Shown here piece by piece: positions 24,700 through 33,383 of a DNA stretch of 45,592 nucleotides. The translations under genes and the position numbers were made by a program. The stretch comes from Paludibacteraceae bacterium (GTDB lineage Bacteria > Bacteroidota > Bacteroidia > Bacteroidales > Paludibacteraceae): contig CAJOKE010000021.1 in NCBI GenBank assembly GCA_905235225.1, forward strand, positions 1 through 45,592. Reading direction: 5' to 3'. Each line of letters starts with the position of its first letter. The first letter of the stretch is position 1. Under the pieces are notes generated by a model that was not told where the DNA came from, did no database searches, and saw only the letters and a program-made list of their open reading frames with translations.

Positions 24700-26820
24700 T
24701 CAAAGATGATACGTGAGGTGTAATTTTGCCCATACCCCGGGTTGAAGCACGCCACCATAGTCATAATAATGGCGATTAGTAATATTGGTACACTCCAATG
24801 CAATTTTCCAATGTTTGAAGCGATAATAAATCTCGCCGTCAAGCAAACAGACAGGCCGATAACTTTGCACAAGTCCTTCGGCATTGTTAAACTGTCCCTG
24901 ACGCTGACGGAAGGAGAATGTCCAAGACGCGCCCAACCCCTTATATATACCATGTTCGAGACGGACAATCACCTTGTGGCGGAGATAGTCTAAATATCGT
25001 GAGTTAGCCTCTTCAAGATTAATATCGAGCAATGTATAGGCGTAACTGACCTGAATCGCCCGCAGCCACTCGTTCCACTTGTATGTCAAGGAACACTCGA
25101 GTCCGAAAGCGTTTACTTTCTGCTGGTTTTGTGCATGGTAAGGACGCTTGGTGTCTTCCGGCACATACACCCAGTCTATAATATCCCTGCCCCAACGATG
25201 ATATAAATCAAGAGAAGCAAAAATACTGCCCGCCTCTTGGAATGCGCGGCGATATGCAGCACCGACGGAAACAGTCCACGCTTTCTCAGGCTTCAGATTG
25301 CGGTTGCCGAGCTGGTTGCCTGCATTATAATACAAGTCTGTGTAAGTCGGCATACGCAGCGAGCGATTTGCGTTGGCATAAAGCGTCATACCGAACGGGA
25401 AGGCATACCCCAGATCCGCACCCGCTGTCCAGTGCGTACCGAACATCGTATTATATACACCGCTTGCAGCAAGGGACGCGGAAAAATACTGCACGTGGAA
25501 CGTCTGTTGTGCAAACCAATTGATATTGATTCGGTTCTTACCTTTAACGAGATCCAGCACCCGCACGTCTGCAAGGCGGAAGCCCTCAACATTCGGAACC
25601 TGACCATTCGGATTAATCGTGTCACCCAAGTTTGTGGAGTGAATATGCTCGTCACGCACTTCCACTCCGAATGTTGTTTTACCGACTTGGGAAGAATAAT
25701 GTGTCCGCACGGCGACTGTTGCATTCTGTGCGAAGTGGAAATTGCCATAAAGACGCTGCCCACGATGCCATTCATAGCGGTCATAATTGGCACGGTACGC
25801 GGCTTGCATGTCCAACGACCACTTGCCCCAACGATGTTCATAACGGGCGGAACCGAATGCGGTTCGTGTGGCATCGAACTGATCCCGTGAGCCGAAGCCG
25901 TAGAACATACCGGCTCCAGCATCCTTATATTGCAGACCTATTTGGAGTTCCAGCCCCTTGCAGGCTGCACTCATGTATATATTCGCCTTGTCAAAGTCGG
26001 TATTGTCCAGCGACTTTTGCTCTTTTTCGGACGGAGCCGGAGCGTAATAGCCGTTACTATGTCCGTATTCGGCAGAAGCGACGACCCGCCAGCCGCGACG
26101 ATGCCACGCTCCTGTCATCTCAAGCTGTGCAAAACGATTCATACCGGCTTGCAACGCAATGTGATAAGCGTCCGAATCGGGTTGAAACGTCACAATGTTG
26201 ATTGCGCCGACAAAAGCATTCGCACCGATTAAGGATGCCGCAGCACCCTGTAGAACTTCGATTCGTTCAATAGCAGAAACCGGAAGAGGAAGATTAAGCG
26301 CGTAGTGACCGGTCTGTGCGTCACTGATACTGACGCCATTGAGCATAATCATGACCTGATCGAATGTACCACCGCGCATGCTGACGTCCGCTTGTGCACC
26401 ATTGGCACCCCGGGTACGGACATCAAGACCGGGTAGAACTTGTAAAACATCAGCAAAAGTGGTTACCGGCATTTGAGCCAATTCGTCTTTGCTGATTTCA
26501 GTAATAAGCCTGAAGGCTTGCGAATGAATGTCCGTTTGACGGGAGAGGACCTGCACTTCCTGAAGTTGCAGCTGTAACGATTCGTCCGGCGGAGCGGCGT
26601 CAACACGCTCTGCGAGTGCGGCAGGAATAGCAAGGAACGACAAAGCGGCACTGCCGAGCATAGCAGCACCCGATTTCAGTAACTGTTTGTCACAGATGGC
26701 ACGACTGACCCGCCCGATAGTCACCTCGCGACGGATCGATACAAAGGCAGCGTATGCCTTGCGCGTGAAGCGGCGGAACCGGATTGGCCCCGCCGAAAAA
26801 CGAGAGAATTTAGTTTTCAT
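24700..26820 (-). CDS. TonB-dependent outer-membrane receptor
   Basis: A 706-residue receptor. The long N-terminal region has basic FRRFTRKAYAAF and REVTIGRVSRA segments before a hydrophobic stretch ending in PAALA, an extended signal region seen in Bacteroidota TonB receptors. A plug domain follows: FADVLQVLPGLDVRTRG, VSMRGGTFDQVMIMLNGV and IERIEVLQGAAASLIG. The last 500 residues are barrel strands ending near VWAKLHLTYHL. The short plug without a carboxypeptidase-like extension and the SDAQTGHYALNLPL segment resemble BtuB-type (cobalamin) receptors, but the ligand is not determined. It overlaps ddh by 4 nt (ATGA) and is followed closely by tetR. Confidence 0.85.
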   Translation of the reverse strand: MKTKFSRFSAGPIRFRRFTRKAYAAFVSIRREVTIGRVSRAICDKQLLKSGAAMLGSAALSFLAIPAALAERVDAAPPDESLQLQLQEVQVLSRQTDIHSQAFRLITEISKDELAQMPVTTFADVLQVLPGLDVRTRGANGAQADVSMRGGTFDQVMIMLNGVSISDAQTGHYALNLPLPVSAIERIEVLQGAAASLIGANAFVGAINIVTFQPDSDAYHIALQAGMNRFAQLEMTGAWHRRGWRVVASAEYGHSNGYYAPAPSEKEQKSLDNTDFDKANIYMSAACKGLELQIGLQYKDAGAGMFYGFGSRDQFDATRTAFGSARYEHRWGKWSLDMQAAYRANYDRYEWHRGQRLYGNFHFAQNATVAVRTHYSSQVGKTTFGVEVRDEHIHSTNLGDTINPNGQVPNVEGFRLADVRVLDLVKGKNRININWFAQQTFHVQYFSASLAASGVYNTMFGTHWTAGADLGYAFPFGMTLYANANRSLRMPTYTDLYYNAGNQLGNRNLKPEKAWTVSVGAAYRRAFQEAGSIFASLDLYHRWGRDIIDWVYVPEDTKRPYHAQNQQKVNAFGLECSLTYKWNEWLRAIQVSYAYTLLDINLEEANSRYLDYLRHKVIVRLEHGIYKGLGASWTFSFRQRQGQFNNAEGLVQSYRPVCLLDGEIYYRFKHWKIALECTNITNRHYYDYGGVLQPGVWAKLHLTYHL

Positions 26821-27671
26821 ACAAGTTCTTTTATTATTTGTTCGGGATCACCCGGTAACAAATCTATCGGTGCAAGTTCGATCATGGTGAATGCCCCGAA
26901 CCTGCCCTGCTCCTTCATTCGGAACGCAGCACGAGCGCATGCCACCATAACCTGTCCCGTCAGAGCGGGATTGTTAATGGTCATATTAAACTCAAAGCGT
27001 TGGTTATGCGTCGTCCCGCTCACACCCGATCTGACAAGATTCACACCGTGAGCCACGTTATTGAGGGCAGCGACGGACGGCACAACGATAATGTGGGTCT
27101 CGTCATTCTTGAAGTAATCATCCTTGAGCAATGTCCGCTCGATACGCTTCAGATCAGCACCCTGTTCAAGTTCTATGTAAACCATACGCCGGTGGACGCC
27201 TGTCCCCAGGGGAATAGTCATCGACAGCGCATCCTTCACCCCTTCAATCGACTTGGCGGCAACGGAATGCCCCATCGAACGACCGGGGCCAAAGTTGGTG
27301 TAAGTTATTCCCTGCGGAGCGATAGCCTGCAGCAAGGTGCGTATAACGGAGTCGCTGCCCGGATCCCACCCCGCCGCAATGACACTGACGGTCTTATTTT
27401 CCACATCCAGAACGCCCAAGTCCTTACGGACATCAGCGATGCGGGAGTGAATGTCGAACGAATCCACTGTGACAAGACCTTTCTTGATACAGAGCTGGGC
27501 ATACTCGGGAACTTCGCGTGTCGGGACACAAAGAATCGCCACGTCCGCCTTTATACGCGACAGGTTGTCATTATGGTGGTACACTCCGCTTAGTACCATA
27601 TCGGGGGCAGCAAGTACTGCCTGTTCAACGGCTTTGCCTATGTTGCCGTAACCTATTATTGCAACTTTCAT
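26817..27671 (-). CDS. ddh: meso-Diaminopimelate D-dehydrogenase
   Basis: A 284-residue NADPH-dependent enzyme that makes meso-diaminopimelate directly from tetrahydrodipicolinate and ammonia, serving lysine and peptidoglycan synthesis. The N-terminal Rossmann motif is IIGYGNIGKAV. Substrate-domain signatures are AAGWDPGSDSVIRTL, GPGRSMGHSVAAKSIEGV and the Thr/His-rich SGTTHNQRFEF. Length is slightly below the usual 300-326 residues. It is driven by the promoter at 27707-27738 and coupled to the TonB receptor gene, a pairing with no obvious metabolic reason. Confidence 0.9.
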   Translation of the reverse strand: MKVAIIGYGNIGKAVEQAVLAAPDMVLSGVYHHNDNLSRIKADVAILCVPTREVPEYAQLCIKKGLVTVDSFDIHSRIADVRKDLGVLDVENKTVSVIAAGWDPGSDSVIRTLLQAIAPQGITYTNFGPGRSMGHSVAAKSIEGVKDALSMTIPLGTGVHRRMVYIELEQGADLKRIERTLLKDDYFKNDETHIIVVPSVAALNNVAHGVNLVRSGVSGTTHNQRFEFNMTINNPALTGQVMVACARAAFRMKEQGRFGAFTMIELAPIDLLPGDPEQIIKELV

Positions 27672-27706
27672 AATATAAATCTCCTTTTACTTTTTGTAAG
27701 CGACTG

Positions 27707-27738
27707 CAAAAGTACTGCTTTTTCGTGATATATGCAAA
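27707..27738 (-). promoter_or_regulatory. Promoter of ddh
   Basis: The minus strand has TTTG (27735-27738) and TACTTTTG (27707-27714) 20 nt apart, with the same spacer style (AAAAAG-AGTA) as several other promoters in the window. Confidence 0.75.
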
Positions 27739-27758
27739 TTATTCGTATTTTTGTACCA

Positions 27759-29603
27759 TTATTCAACGGTAACAGACTTGGCAAGATTACGCGGCTGATC
27801 GACATCGCAGCCTTTGACCACAGCAATATGGTATGCCAACAACTGCAAGGGAATAACAGTAAGCAACGGCGTGAGACATTCATCCGTTTCCGGCACTGTT
27901 ATCGTATAATCCGCCATCGAGCTGACTAACCGGTCACCCTCTGTAACGACCGCTATCACTCTGCCCTTTCTGGCTTTTATTTCCTGAATATTGGACACGA
28001 TTTTCTCATATGTGCCGCAACGCGGAGCAATAACTACAACCGGCATTTCCTGCGAAATGAGCGCAATCGGTCCATGCTTCATCTCCGCTGCCGGGTACCC
28101 TTCCGCATGGATATAGGAAATTTCCTTGAGTTTGAGCGCACCTTCAAGTGCAACGGGGAAATTGTATCCACGTCCGAGGTAGATAAAATTCTGGGCATAG
28201 GTAAACGTTTTGGCAAACTCACTTATCAGATGATCCTGCTCCAGCACTTTGCCTATTTTCTCGGGAATATGGCTCAGTTCGCGTATAATCTGCAAGTACT
28301 GCTCATCCGGCATTGTGCCTTTGTCATGTCCTATACAGAGTGCAAGCATTATCAGCGCGGTGACCTGTGCCGTGAACGCTTTGGTTGACGCGACCCCTAT
28401 TTCGGGTCCCACATGCGTGTAACAGCCGCTGTCCGACAACCTCGGGATAGAAGCACCAACCACATTGCAAATCGAAAAAATAAATGCGCCATGCTCTTTC
28501 GCCAACTGAATTGCCGCCAGCGTGTCCGCCGTTTCACCCGACTGGGAAATGGCGATTACAACATCGTCCTTGTTGATAACAGGTTTGCGATAGCGGAACT
28601 CACTGCTGTACTCCACCTCGACCGGAATATGGGCAAATTCCTCAATAACGTACATCGCAATAAGACCCGCATGCCATGACGTACCGCACGCCGTGATGAT
28701 AATGCGTTTGGCGTTCAGAAACCGTTCACGGTTGTCTATAAAGCCCGAAAGCGCAACATTATTGAGATCGACATTGACGCGCCCCCTCATCGAGTCCGTC
28801 AAGGTGCGCGGCTGCTCGAAGATCTCTTTGAGCATAAAATGCGGATAACCGCACTTCTCCAACTGTGACAATGTCATTTCGAGGCGTTTGATTTCGGGCG
28901 TCTTACGGACATTGTCTATCGTGGTTATTTCAATTTCCTTGCCCCGCTGCAGCCTCACAATCTCACGGTCTTCGATATAGACGACCTTGTCCGTATATTC
29001 GACAATGGGTGTTGCGTCAGAGGCTAAAAAGAACTCATCATCCCCTATGCCGACCACTAACGGACTGCCTTTGCGCGCGGCAATTAACGTATCGGGACTA
29101 TTACGATCCAGCACGGCGATGGCGTATGCCCCGATAACCTGATTGAGTGCAAGTTGGACGGCGGTCTGCAAATCAACACGCTCCGTCTTGCGCGTGTACT
29201 CAATCAACTGAATCAGCACCTCGGTGTCCGTATCGGACTTGAACGTATAGCCGTGACTGATCAACCCTGCCTTGAGGACGGCGTAGTTTTCGATGATACC
29301 ATTATGAATGATAGCCAGTTCCTCGGATTCGGAGTAATGAGGATGAGCATTGACCTCATTCGGTTCGCCGTGCGTCGCCCAACGAGTGTGCGCAATACCA
29401 ACCGTACCAGTCGTGTCTTTTTCCGCCACGACATGCTCCAAATCCGCAACTTTACCTTTCGCTTTATATATATTAAGACGTCCATCATCTGTAATCAGTG
29501 CCACACCCGCACTATCGTAACCACGGTATTCCAGACGATGAAGCCCTTTAATCAAAATCGGGTACGCCTTGCGTTTGCCGATATAACCTACAATTCCACA
29601 CAT
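27759..29603 (-). CDS. glmS: Glutamine-fructose-6-phosphate aminotransferase
   Basis: A 614-residue isomerising enzyme that makes glucosamine-6-phosphate from fructose-6-phosphate and glutamine, the entry to amino-sugar and cell-wall synthesis. The N-terminal Cys2 nucleophile is present (MCGIVGYIG). The glutaminase domain spans about 1-220. Two SIS sugar-isomerase domains follow (ITACGTSWHAGL, ISQSGETADTL, GVASTKAFTAQ). The tail DQPRNLAKSVTVE is canonical. It starts 21 nt after glnN, so the two glutamine-related genes are probably co-transcribed. I see no glmS ribozyme, which belongs to Gram-positive bacteria. Confidence 0.95.
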   Translation of the reverse strand: MCGIVGYIGKRKAYPILIKGLHRLEYRGYDSAGVALITDDGRLNIYKAKGKVADLEHVVAEKDTTGTVGIAHTRWATHGEPNEVNAHPHYSESEELAIIHNGIIENYAVLKAGLISHGYTFKSDTDTEVLIQLIEYTRKTERVDLQTAVQLALNQVIGAYAIAVLDRNSPDTLIAARKGSPLVVGIGDDEFFLASDATPIVEYTDKVVYIEDREIVRLQRGKEIEITTIDNVRKTPEIKRLEMTLSQLEKCGYPHFMLKEIFEQPRTLTDSMRGRVNVDLNNVALSGFIDNRERFLNAKRIIITACGTSWHAGLIAMYVIEEFAHIPVEVEYSSEFRYRKPVINKDDVVIAISQSGETADTLAAIQLAKEHGAFIFSICNVVGASIPRLSDSGCYTHVGPEIGVASTKAFTAQVTALIMLALCIGHDKGTMPDEQYLQIIRELSHIPEKIGKVLEQDHLISEFAKTFTYAQNFIYLGRGYNFPVALEGALKLKEISYIHAEGYPAAEMKHGPIALISQEMPVVVIAPRCGTYEKIVSNIQEIKARKGRVIAVVTEGDRLVSSMADYTITVPETDECLTPLLTVIPLQLLAYHIAVVKGCDVDQPRNLAKSVTVE

Positions 29604-29624
29604 ATGTTTTCTTTTAAGTTGTTA

Positions 29625-31811
29625 CTAATGGATAAAAAGCAATTCTCTATACTTGGGCAGTGTCCACATTTCGTCATCAACGATCATCTCCAAGGCATCC
29701 GCATGGGTTCTTATTTCGCTCATCAGAGGCAGAATGTTATCGTGGTACGCGATGGCTTTGGATCGTTCGTCGGGTTGGCGGTTCGCCTCATGGCGCGCAG
29801 CGGTCATCCTCTCCACACCTGCCAAAATCGCCCCTGCATGATGTTCGATCTGACGGATGATACTATAGTCCTGTTCGTTAAGACTTGCCGTCTCATCGGC
29901 TGAGAACACTTGTTTGACCGCTAATACGTTCTGCAGCAACATTGTCTGGTAACGTTTGGCGGCCGGGATAACATGATTGATAACCAGATCGCCCAAGACG
30001 CGGCTCTCTATCTGAACCTTCTTCGAATACATTTCCCATTTGACCTCACAGCGACTCTGTAATTCCGCCCGTGTCAGCACACCCGTTGTTCGGAACATTT
30101 TCACAACATCACCGTCCAAGTACCGGTCAAATATCAGCGGCACACTCGTTTCGCAGTCCAAACCGCGTCGTGCTGCTTCTTCTTTCCACTCTTCGGAATA
30201 CCCGTTACCGTCAAACCGTACAGGTTTGCATGCCACGATATATTTTTTGATAACGGAGAACAACGCCCGTTCCTTCGGCTCGCCGGCACTCATTCGCATC
30301 TCTACCTCGTCCTTGAAACACATCAACTGTTCGGCAACAGCAGCATTAAGTGCGAGCATGGCTGCTCCGCAGTTGGCACTACTGCCCACAGCACGGAACT
30401 CAAACCGATTACCCGTAAACGCAAACGGAGACGTGCGGTTGCGGTCCGTATTGTCCAACAATATCTCCGGAATATTCGCCACGCCGAGTTTCATCTCCTT
30501 CTTGGCATTGATAATAATTCCTTTTTCGGCAGAAGCGTGTTCCAGTTTGTCTAACACCTCGGAAATCTGTTTGCCTAAAAAAACGGAAATAATGGCGGGA
30601 GGTGCTTCATTCGCACCAAGGCGGTGTTCATTCGTCGCGCTTGAAACAGAAGCCTTGAGCAAGCCGTTAAAGCGATAGACTGCCATAAGGACATTAACGA
30701 GAAACGTGACGAACTGAAGGTTCTGGTACGGGTTCTTTCCGGGTGCCAAGAGATTGATCCCTGTATTTGTTTGCAGGCTCCAGTTGCAGTGCTTCCCGCT
30801 GCCGTTTACACCCGCAAACGGCTTCTCGTGCAATAACACACGGAAATGGTGCTTGCGCGACACACGCTCCATAATCGACATAAGAAGCAGGTTATGGTCA
30901 TTGGCAAGATTCACATCCTCAAAAATCGGAGCCATCTCAAACTGGTTGGGTGCAACCTCGTTATGGCGCGTACGAACGGGAATGCCCACACGTAACGCTT
31001 CATATTCAAGATCAATCATAAAGAACCGTACACGCTCGGGGATAGCACCGAAGTAATGGTCCTCCAACTGCTGGTTCTTCGCGCTCTCATGACCCAACAG
31101 CGTCCTGCCCGTCAACATCAGATCCGGTCGCGACGCATACAACGACTCGTCAACCAAAAAATATTCCTGCTCCCAACCTAAGTTCGCATAAACATGACGC
31201 ACGTTCCTGTCAAAATACTGGCACACCTCACGCGCCGCTTTGCACAAGGCGGCAGTCGAGCGGATAAGCGGAGTTTTGTAATCCAATGCCTCGCCGGTAT
31301 AGGCGACAAATACAGTCGGTATGCACAAGGTGTCACCGATAAGGAACACAGGGGAACTCGGATCCCATGCCGAATACCCCCTCGCCTCAAAGGTGTTGCG
31401 GATGCCGCCGCTCGGGAATGAAGAAGCGTCCGGCTCCTGCTGATACAACGCATCACCCGTAAACTCTTCCATCAAACCACCCTCTTTGTTGAGTGTAAAA
31501 AAGGCGTCATGCTTCTCCGCCGTCCCTCCCGTAAGAGGCTGAAACCAATGCGTGTAATGCGTTGCACCCGCATCCATGCTCCACTTGCGCATTCCAATCG
31601 CCACCGTATTCGCAATATCGCGGGATATTGTCCTGCCGTTATCTATGTCGTCAAACAGGCGGGATAACACATCCGACGAAATAAACTCACGCATACGATC
31701 ACGGGTAAATACATCTGCACCGAAATACAGTTTAACTTTTCCACCGGATGAGGACGGCAAAACGGGACTGTGTTCCGACGCCGCACGGAATGATTCAAAA
31801 CGATTATTCAT
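29625..31811 (-). CDS. glnN: Glutamine synthetase type III
   Basis: A ~728-residue ATP-dependent enzyme that joins ammonia to glutamate. Type III features are clear: great length, KVKLYFGADVFTRDRMREF near the N-terminus, HYTHWFQPLTGGTAEKHDAFF, the NEVAPNQFEMAP metal/substrate block, and HEKPFAGVNGSGKHCNWSL with the ATP-binding region. Starts at 31811, 31823 and 31838 are all in frame. I chose 31811 because MNNRFESFRA fits the family N-terminus. A promoter at 31908-31938 gives a ~90-nt leader. It heads the glnN-glmS unit. Confidence 0.93.
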   Translation of the reverse strand: MNNRFESFRAASEHSPVLPSSSGGKVKLYFGADVFTRDRMREFISSDVLSRLFDDIDNGRTISRDIANTVAIGMRKWSMDAGATHYTHWFQPLTGGTAEKHDAFFTLNKEGGLMEEFTGDALYQQEPDASSFPSGGIRNTFEARGYSAWDPSSPVFLIGDTLCIPTVFVAYTGEALDYKTPLIRSTAALCKAAREVCQYFDRNVRHVYANLGWEQEYFLVDESLYASRPDLMLTGRTLLGHESAKNQQLEDHYFGAIPERVRFFMIDLEYEALRVGIPVRTRHNEVAPNQFEMAPIFEDVNLANDHNLLLMSIMERVSRKHHFRVLLHEKPFAGVNGSGKHCNWSLQTNTGINLLAPGKNPYQNLQFVTFLVNVLMAVYRFNGLLKASVSSATNEHRLGANEAPPAIISVFLGKQISEVLDKLEHASAEKGIIINAKKEMKLGVANIPEILLDNTDRNRTSPFAFTGNRFEFRAVGSSANCGAAMLALNAAVAEQLMCFKDEVEMRMSAGEPKERALFSVIKKYIVACKPVRFDGNGYSEEWKEEAARRGLDCETSVPLIFDRYLDGDVVKMFRTTGVLTRAELQSRCEVKWEMYSKKVQIESRVLGDLVINHVIPAAKRYQTMLLQNVLAVKQVFSADETASLNEQDYSIIRQIEHHAGAILAGVERMTAARHEANRQPDERSKAIAYHDNILPLMSEIRTHADALEMIVDDEMWTLPKYRELLFIH

Positions 31812-31907
31812 AGCAATTCTCATTTTTTTTCGGGTCAAAACAGAAAAATGGCGTCATTTCTACCCTATTTTTTCAATTCCAACCCGATTGTTTTTCAAAT
31901 TTCGCCG

Positions 31908-31938
31908 CAAAAGTACTGCTTTTTTCCGAAACAACAAA
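31908..31938 (-). promoter_or_regulatory. Promoter of glnN-glmS
   Basis: The minus strand has TTTG (31935-31938) and TACTTTTG (31908-31915) 19 nt apart. The upstream stretch 31939-32055 is A/T-rich and holds no gene. Confidence 0.75.
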
Positions 31939-32055
31939 ATATAATTACAAAAAAAAAATAGAAAAAGTAAAATTTATCCCTCAAAAGCAACTTTTTTTCA
32001 TTTTTTTGCATAGTTTATCACGGAAAGCATCCAAATCGCATACGAGAACGATTTT

Positions 32056-32198
32056 CTGAATATTCGGTAAGTATTCAACGAGTATTCATAGGTTATTTAT
32101 CTATGCCTTATGACCTATGGGTGAGCTTTGGGGGACTTGTGCTTGACTTATGGGCGACCTTTGGGCGACCTTTGGGTGACCTTTGGGCGACCTTTGGG
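32056..32198. repeat. 11-bp tandem array C (13 drifting units)
   Basis: Thirteen contiguous 11-bp units cover 143 bp without a phase break. The left end is A/T-rich (CTGAATATTCG, GTAAGTATTCA, ACGAGTATTCA, TAGGTTATTTA). The right end is G-rich (TGACTTATGGG, CGACCTTTGGG twice, TGACCTTTGGG, CGACCTTTGGG). Intermediate units bridge the two. This looks like one array that has drifted in sequence while keeping its length unit. Any open frame across it is low-complexity. Confidence 0.85.
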
Positions 32199-32425
32199 AA
32201 GAAGTCGGAAAGAAAGGGGAAATTTTGGAGAAGAAAAAAAGGGAAAAGTAGAGGGGAAAAGTAGAAAGGGAAAAGTAGAGGGGAAAAAGATGAGAGTTTG
32301 ACACACGCTCCCTGAGCCCCTCTAACTTAGAGGGGGAAGATAGGAAGCATAGGGAGCCTATGATGTATAGTGGTATAGGGAGTATAGGAAGCCTAAGGAA
32401 CTTAGGATAGGGGATAGACCGGGCT
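32199..32425. other. Low-complexity purine tract and small palindromes
   Basis: After array C comes a purine tract with 13-14-bp GGGAAAAGTAGAG-type repeats (to about 32290), then a TTTGACACACGCTC segment, a CCCCTCT-AACTT-AGAGGGG hairpin (32317-32335) and AGG-rich sequence with short hairpins. No T-run follows the hairpin, so it is a poor rho-independent terminator. No gene is seen up to the aldo/keto reductase stop. Confidence 0.6.
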
Positions 32426-33361
32426 TCAGAGTTGGATGTTATCGGCGAGTTGGGATACGGAGCTTGCGCCGACGAGGACGGATGTGACACCTTGCTGTTG
32501 AAGGATCCAGTCGATGGCGTGCTGTGCGATGGTGCGTCCCTGCTGTGCCGCCTCAGTCTGCATGTTATGCAGGTAGTCAAGCAGTTCGGGCGTGCGTTTG
32601 TCGGATGTGAGGAAGTGCTGCTGCGCCATGCGGGAATCGGCAGGGATGCCGTTAAGGTAGCGGTCAGTGAGCAGTCCTTGCGCCAAAGGCGAGTAGGCGA
32701 TGAACCCCACCCCTTCGCGTTGGCAGAAATCGAGAATGCCCTGTTCTATGGGTTCGCGGTTAAGCATGTTCAGTCTGCCCTGGTAGATAAGCAACGGCAC
32801 ATCCCTGGTTTTCAGGTAATCAACGGCAAACCGCAGCGGCTCTAACGGCCAGTTGGATATACCGAGATAGAGTGCCTTGCCCATGCGGACAATATCGACC
32901 ATCGCCTGCAGCGTTTCCTCAACAGGCGTAAGCGGGTCAAAGCGGTGAGAGTAGAACAGATCGACATAATCGAGCCGCATGCGCTTGAGGGACTGGTCAA
33001 TGCTTGCCATAAGGTACTTGCGGCTTCCCCATTCGCCATATACGCCCGGCCACATGTCATATCCTGCTTTGGTGGAGATGAAGAGTTCGTCCCTGTAGGG
33101 TGCGAAATCCTCAGCCATGAGTTGACCGAAGGTCGTTTCGGCACTGCCGTATGGCGTGCCGTAGTTGTTGGCAAAGTCGAAATGGGTGATTCCGTGGTCA
33201 AAGGCAAAGCGTGTGATGGCGCGGCTTCGCTCGAAAGGAGCGTCCGCCCCGAAGTTATGCCAAAAGCCGAGACTGATTTTGGGAAGCAGTACGCCGCTTT
33301 TGCCGCAGCGGTTGTAGAAAGACTGCTTGTTGTCGTATCTGTGTTCTGAAGGTGTGTACAT
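32426..33361 (-). CDS. Aldo/keto reductase (YghZ-like), C-terminally short
   Basis: A 311-residue NADPH-dependent oxidoreductase of the YghZ/shaker-beta-like group, from the start at 33361 (MYTPSEHRYDN), which fits the family. A longer frame from 33391 would overlap the GH3 gene by 8 nt. Catalytic landmarks: FDFANNYGTPYGSAE (Asp/Tyr), FISTKAGYDMWPG (Lys), DLFYSHRFDP (His), and a late VLVGASSVSQLADNIQ cofactor loop. Family members usually continue about 20-25 residues past this loop with a final helix. Here a stop follows at once and low-complexity DNA begins, so the end may be truncated. It is the last gene of the glucan cluster. Confidence 0.85.
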   Translation of the reverse strand: MYTPSEHRYDNKQSFYNRCGKSGVLLPKISLGFWHNFGADAPFERSRAITRFAFDHGITHFDFANNYGTPYGSAETTFGQLMAEDFAPYRDELFISTKAGYDMWPGVYGEWGSRKYLMASIDQSLKRMRLDYVDLFYSHRFDPLTPVEETLQAMVDIVRMGKALYLGISNWPLEPLRFAVDYLKTRDVPLLIYQGRLNMLNREPIEQGILDFCQREGVGFIAYSPLAQGLLTDRYLNGIPADSRMAQQHFLTSDKRTPELLDYLHNMQTEAAQQGRTIAQHAIDWILQQQGVTSVLVGASSVSQLADNIQL

Positions 33362-33383
33362 AGGTTGTGGGGGATTGAGGTTG

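Noticed and set aside
27671..27758. glmS ribozyme or riboswitch near glmS
   Set aside because: The promoter there belongs to ddh on the same strand downstream of glmS; the leader of glmS is only 21 nt after glnN.
32056..32198. Possible CRISPR array from the regular repeats
   Set aside because: Units are 11 bp, contiguous and drift in sequence; there are no spacers and no cas genes.
32317..32335. Rho-independent terminator for the glucan operon
   Set aside because: A 7-bp GC-rich stem exists but no T-run follows on either strand.
32101..32580. 159-residue open frame on the minus strand
   Set aside because: It crosses the tandem array and purine tract and then runs out of frame through the aldo/keto reductase; composition is Pro/Ser-rich low complexity.
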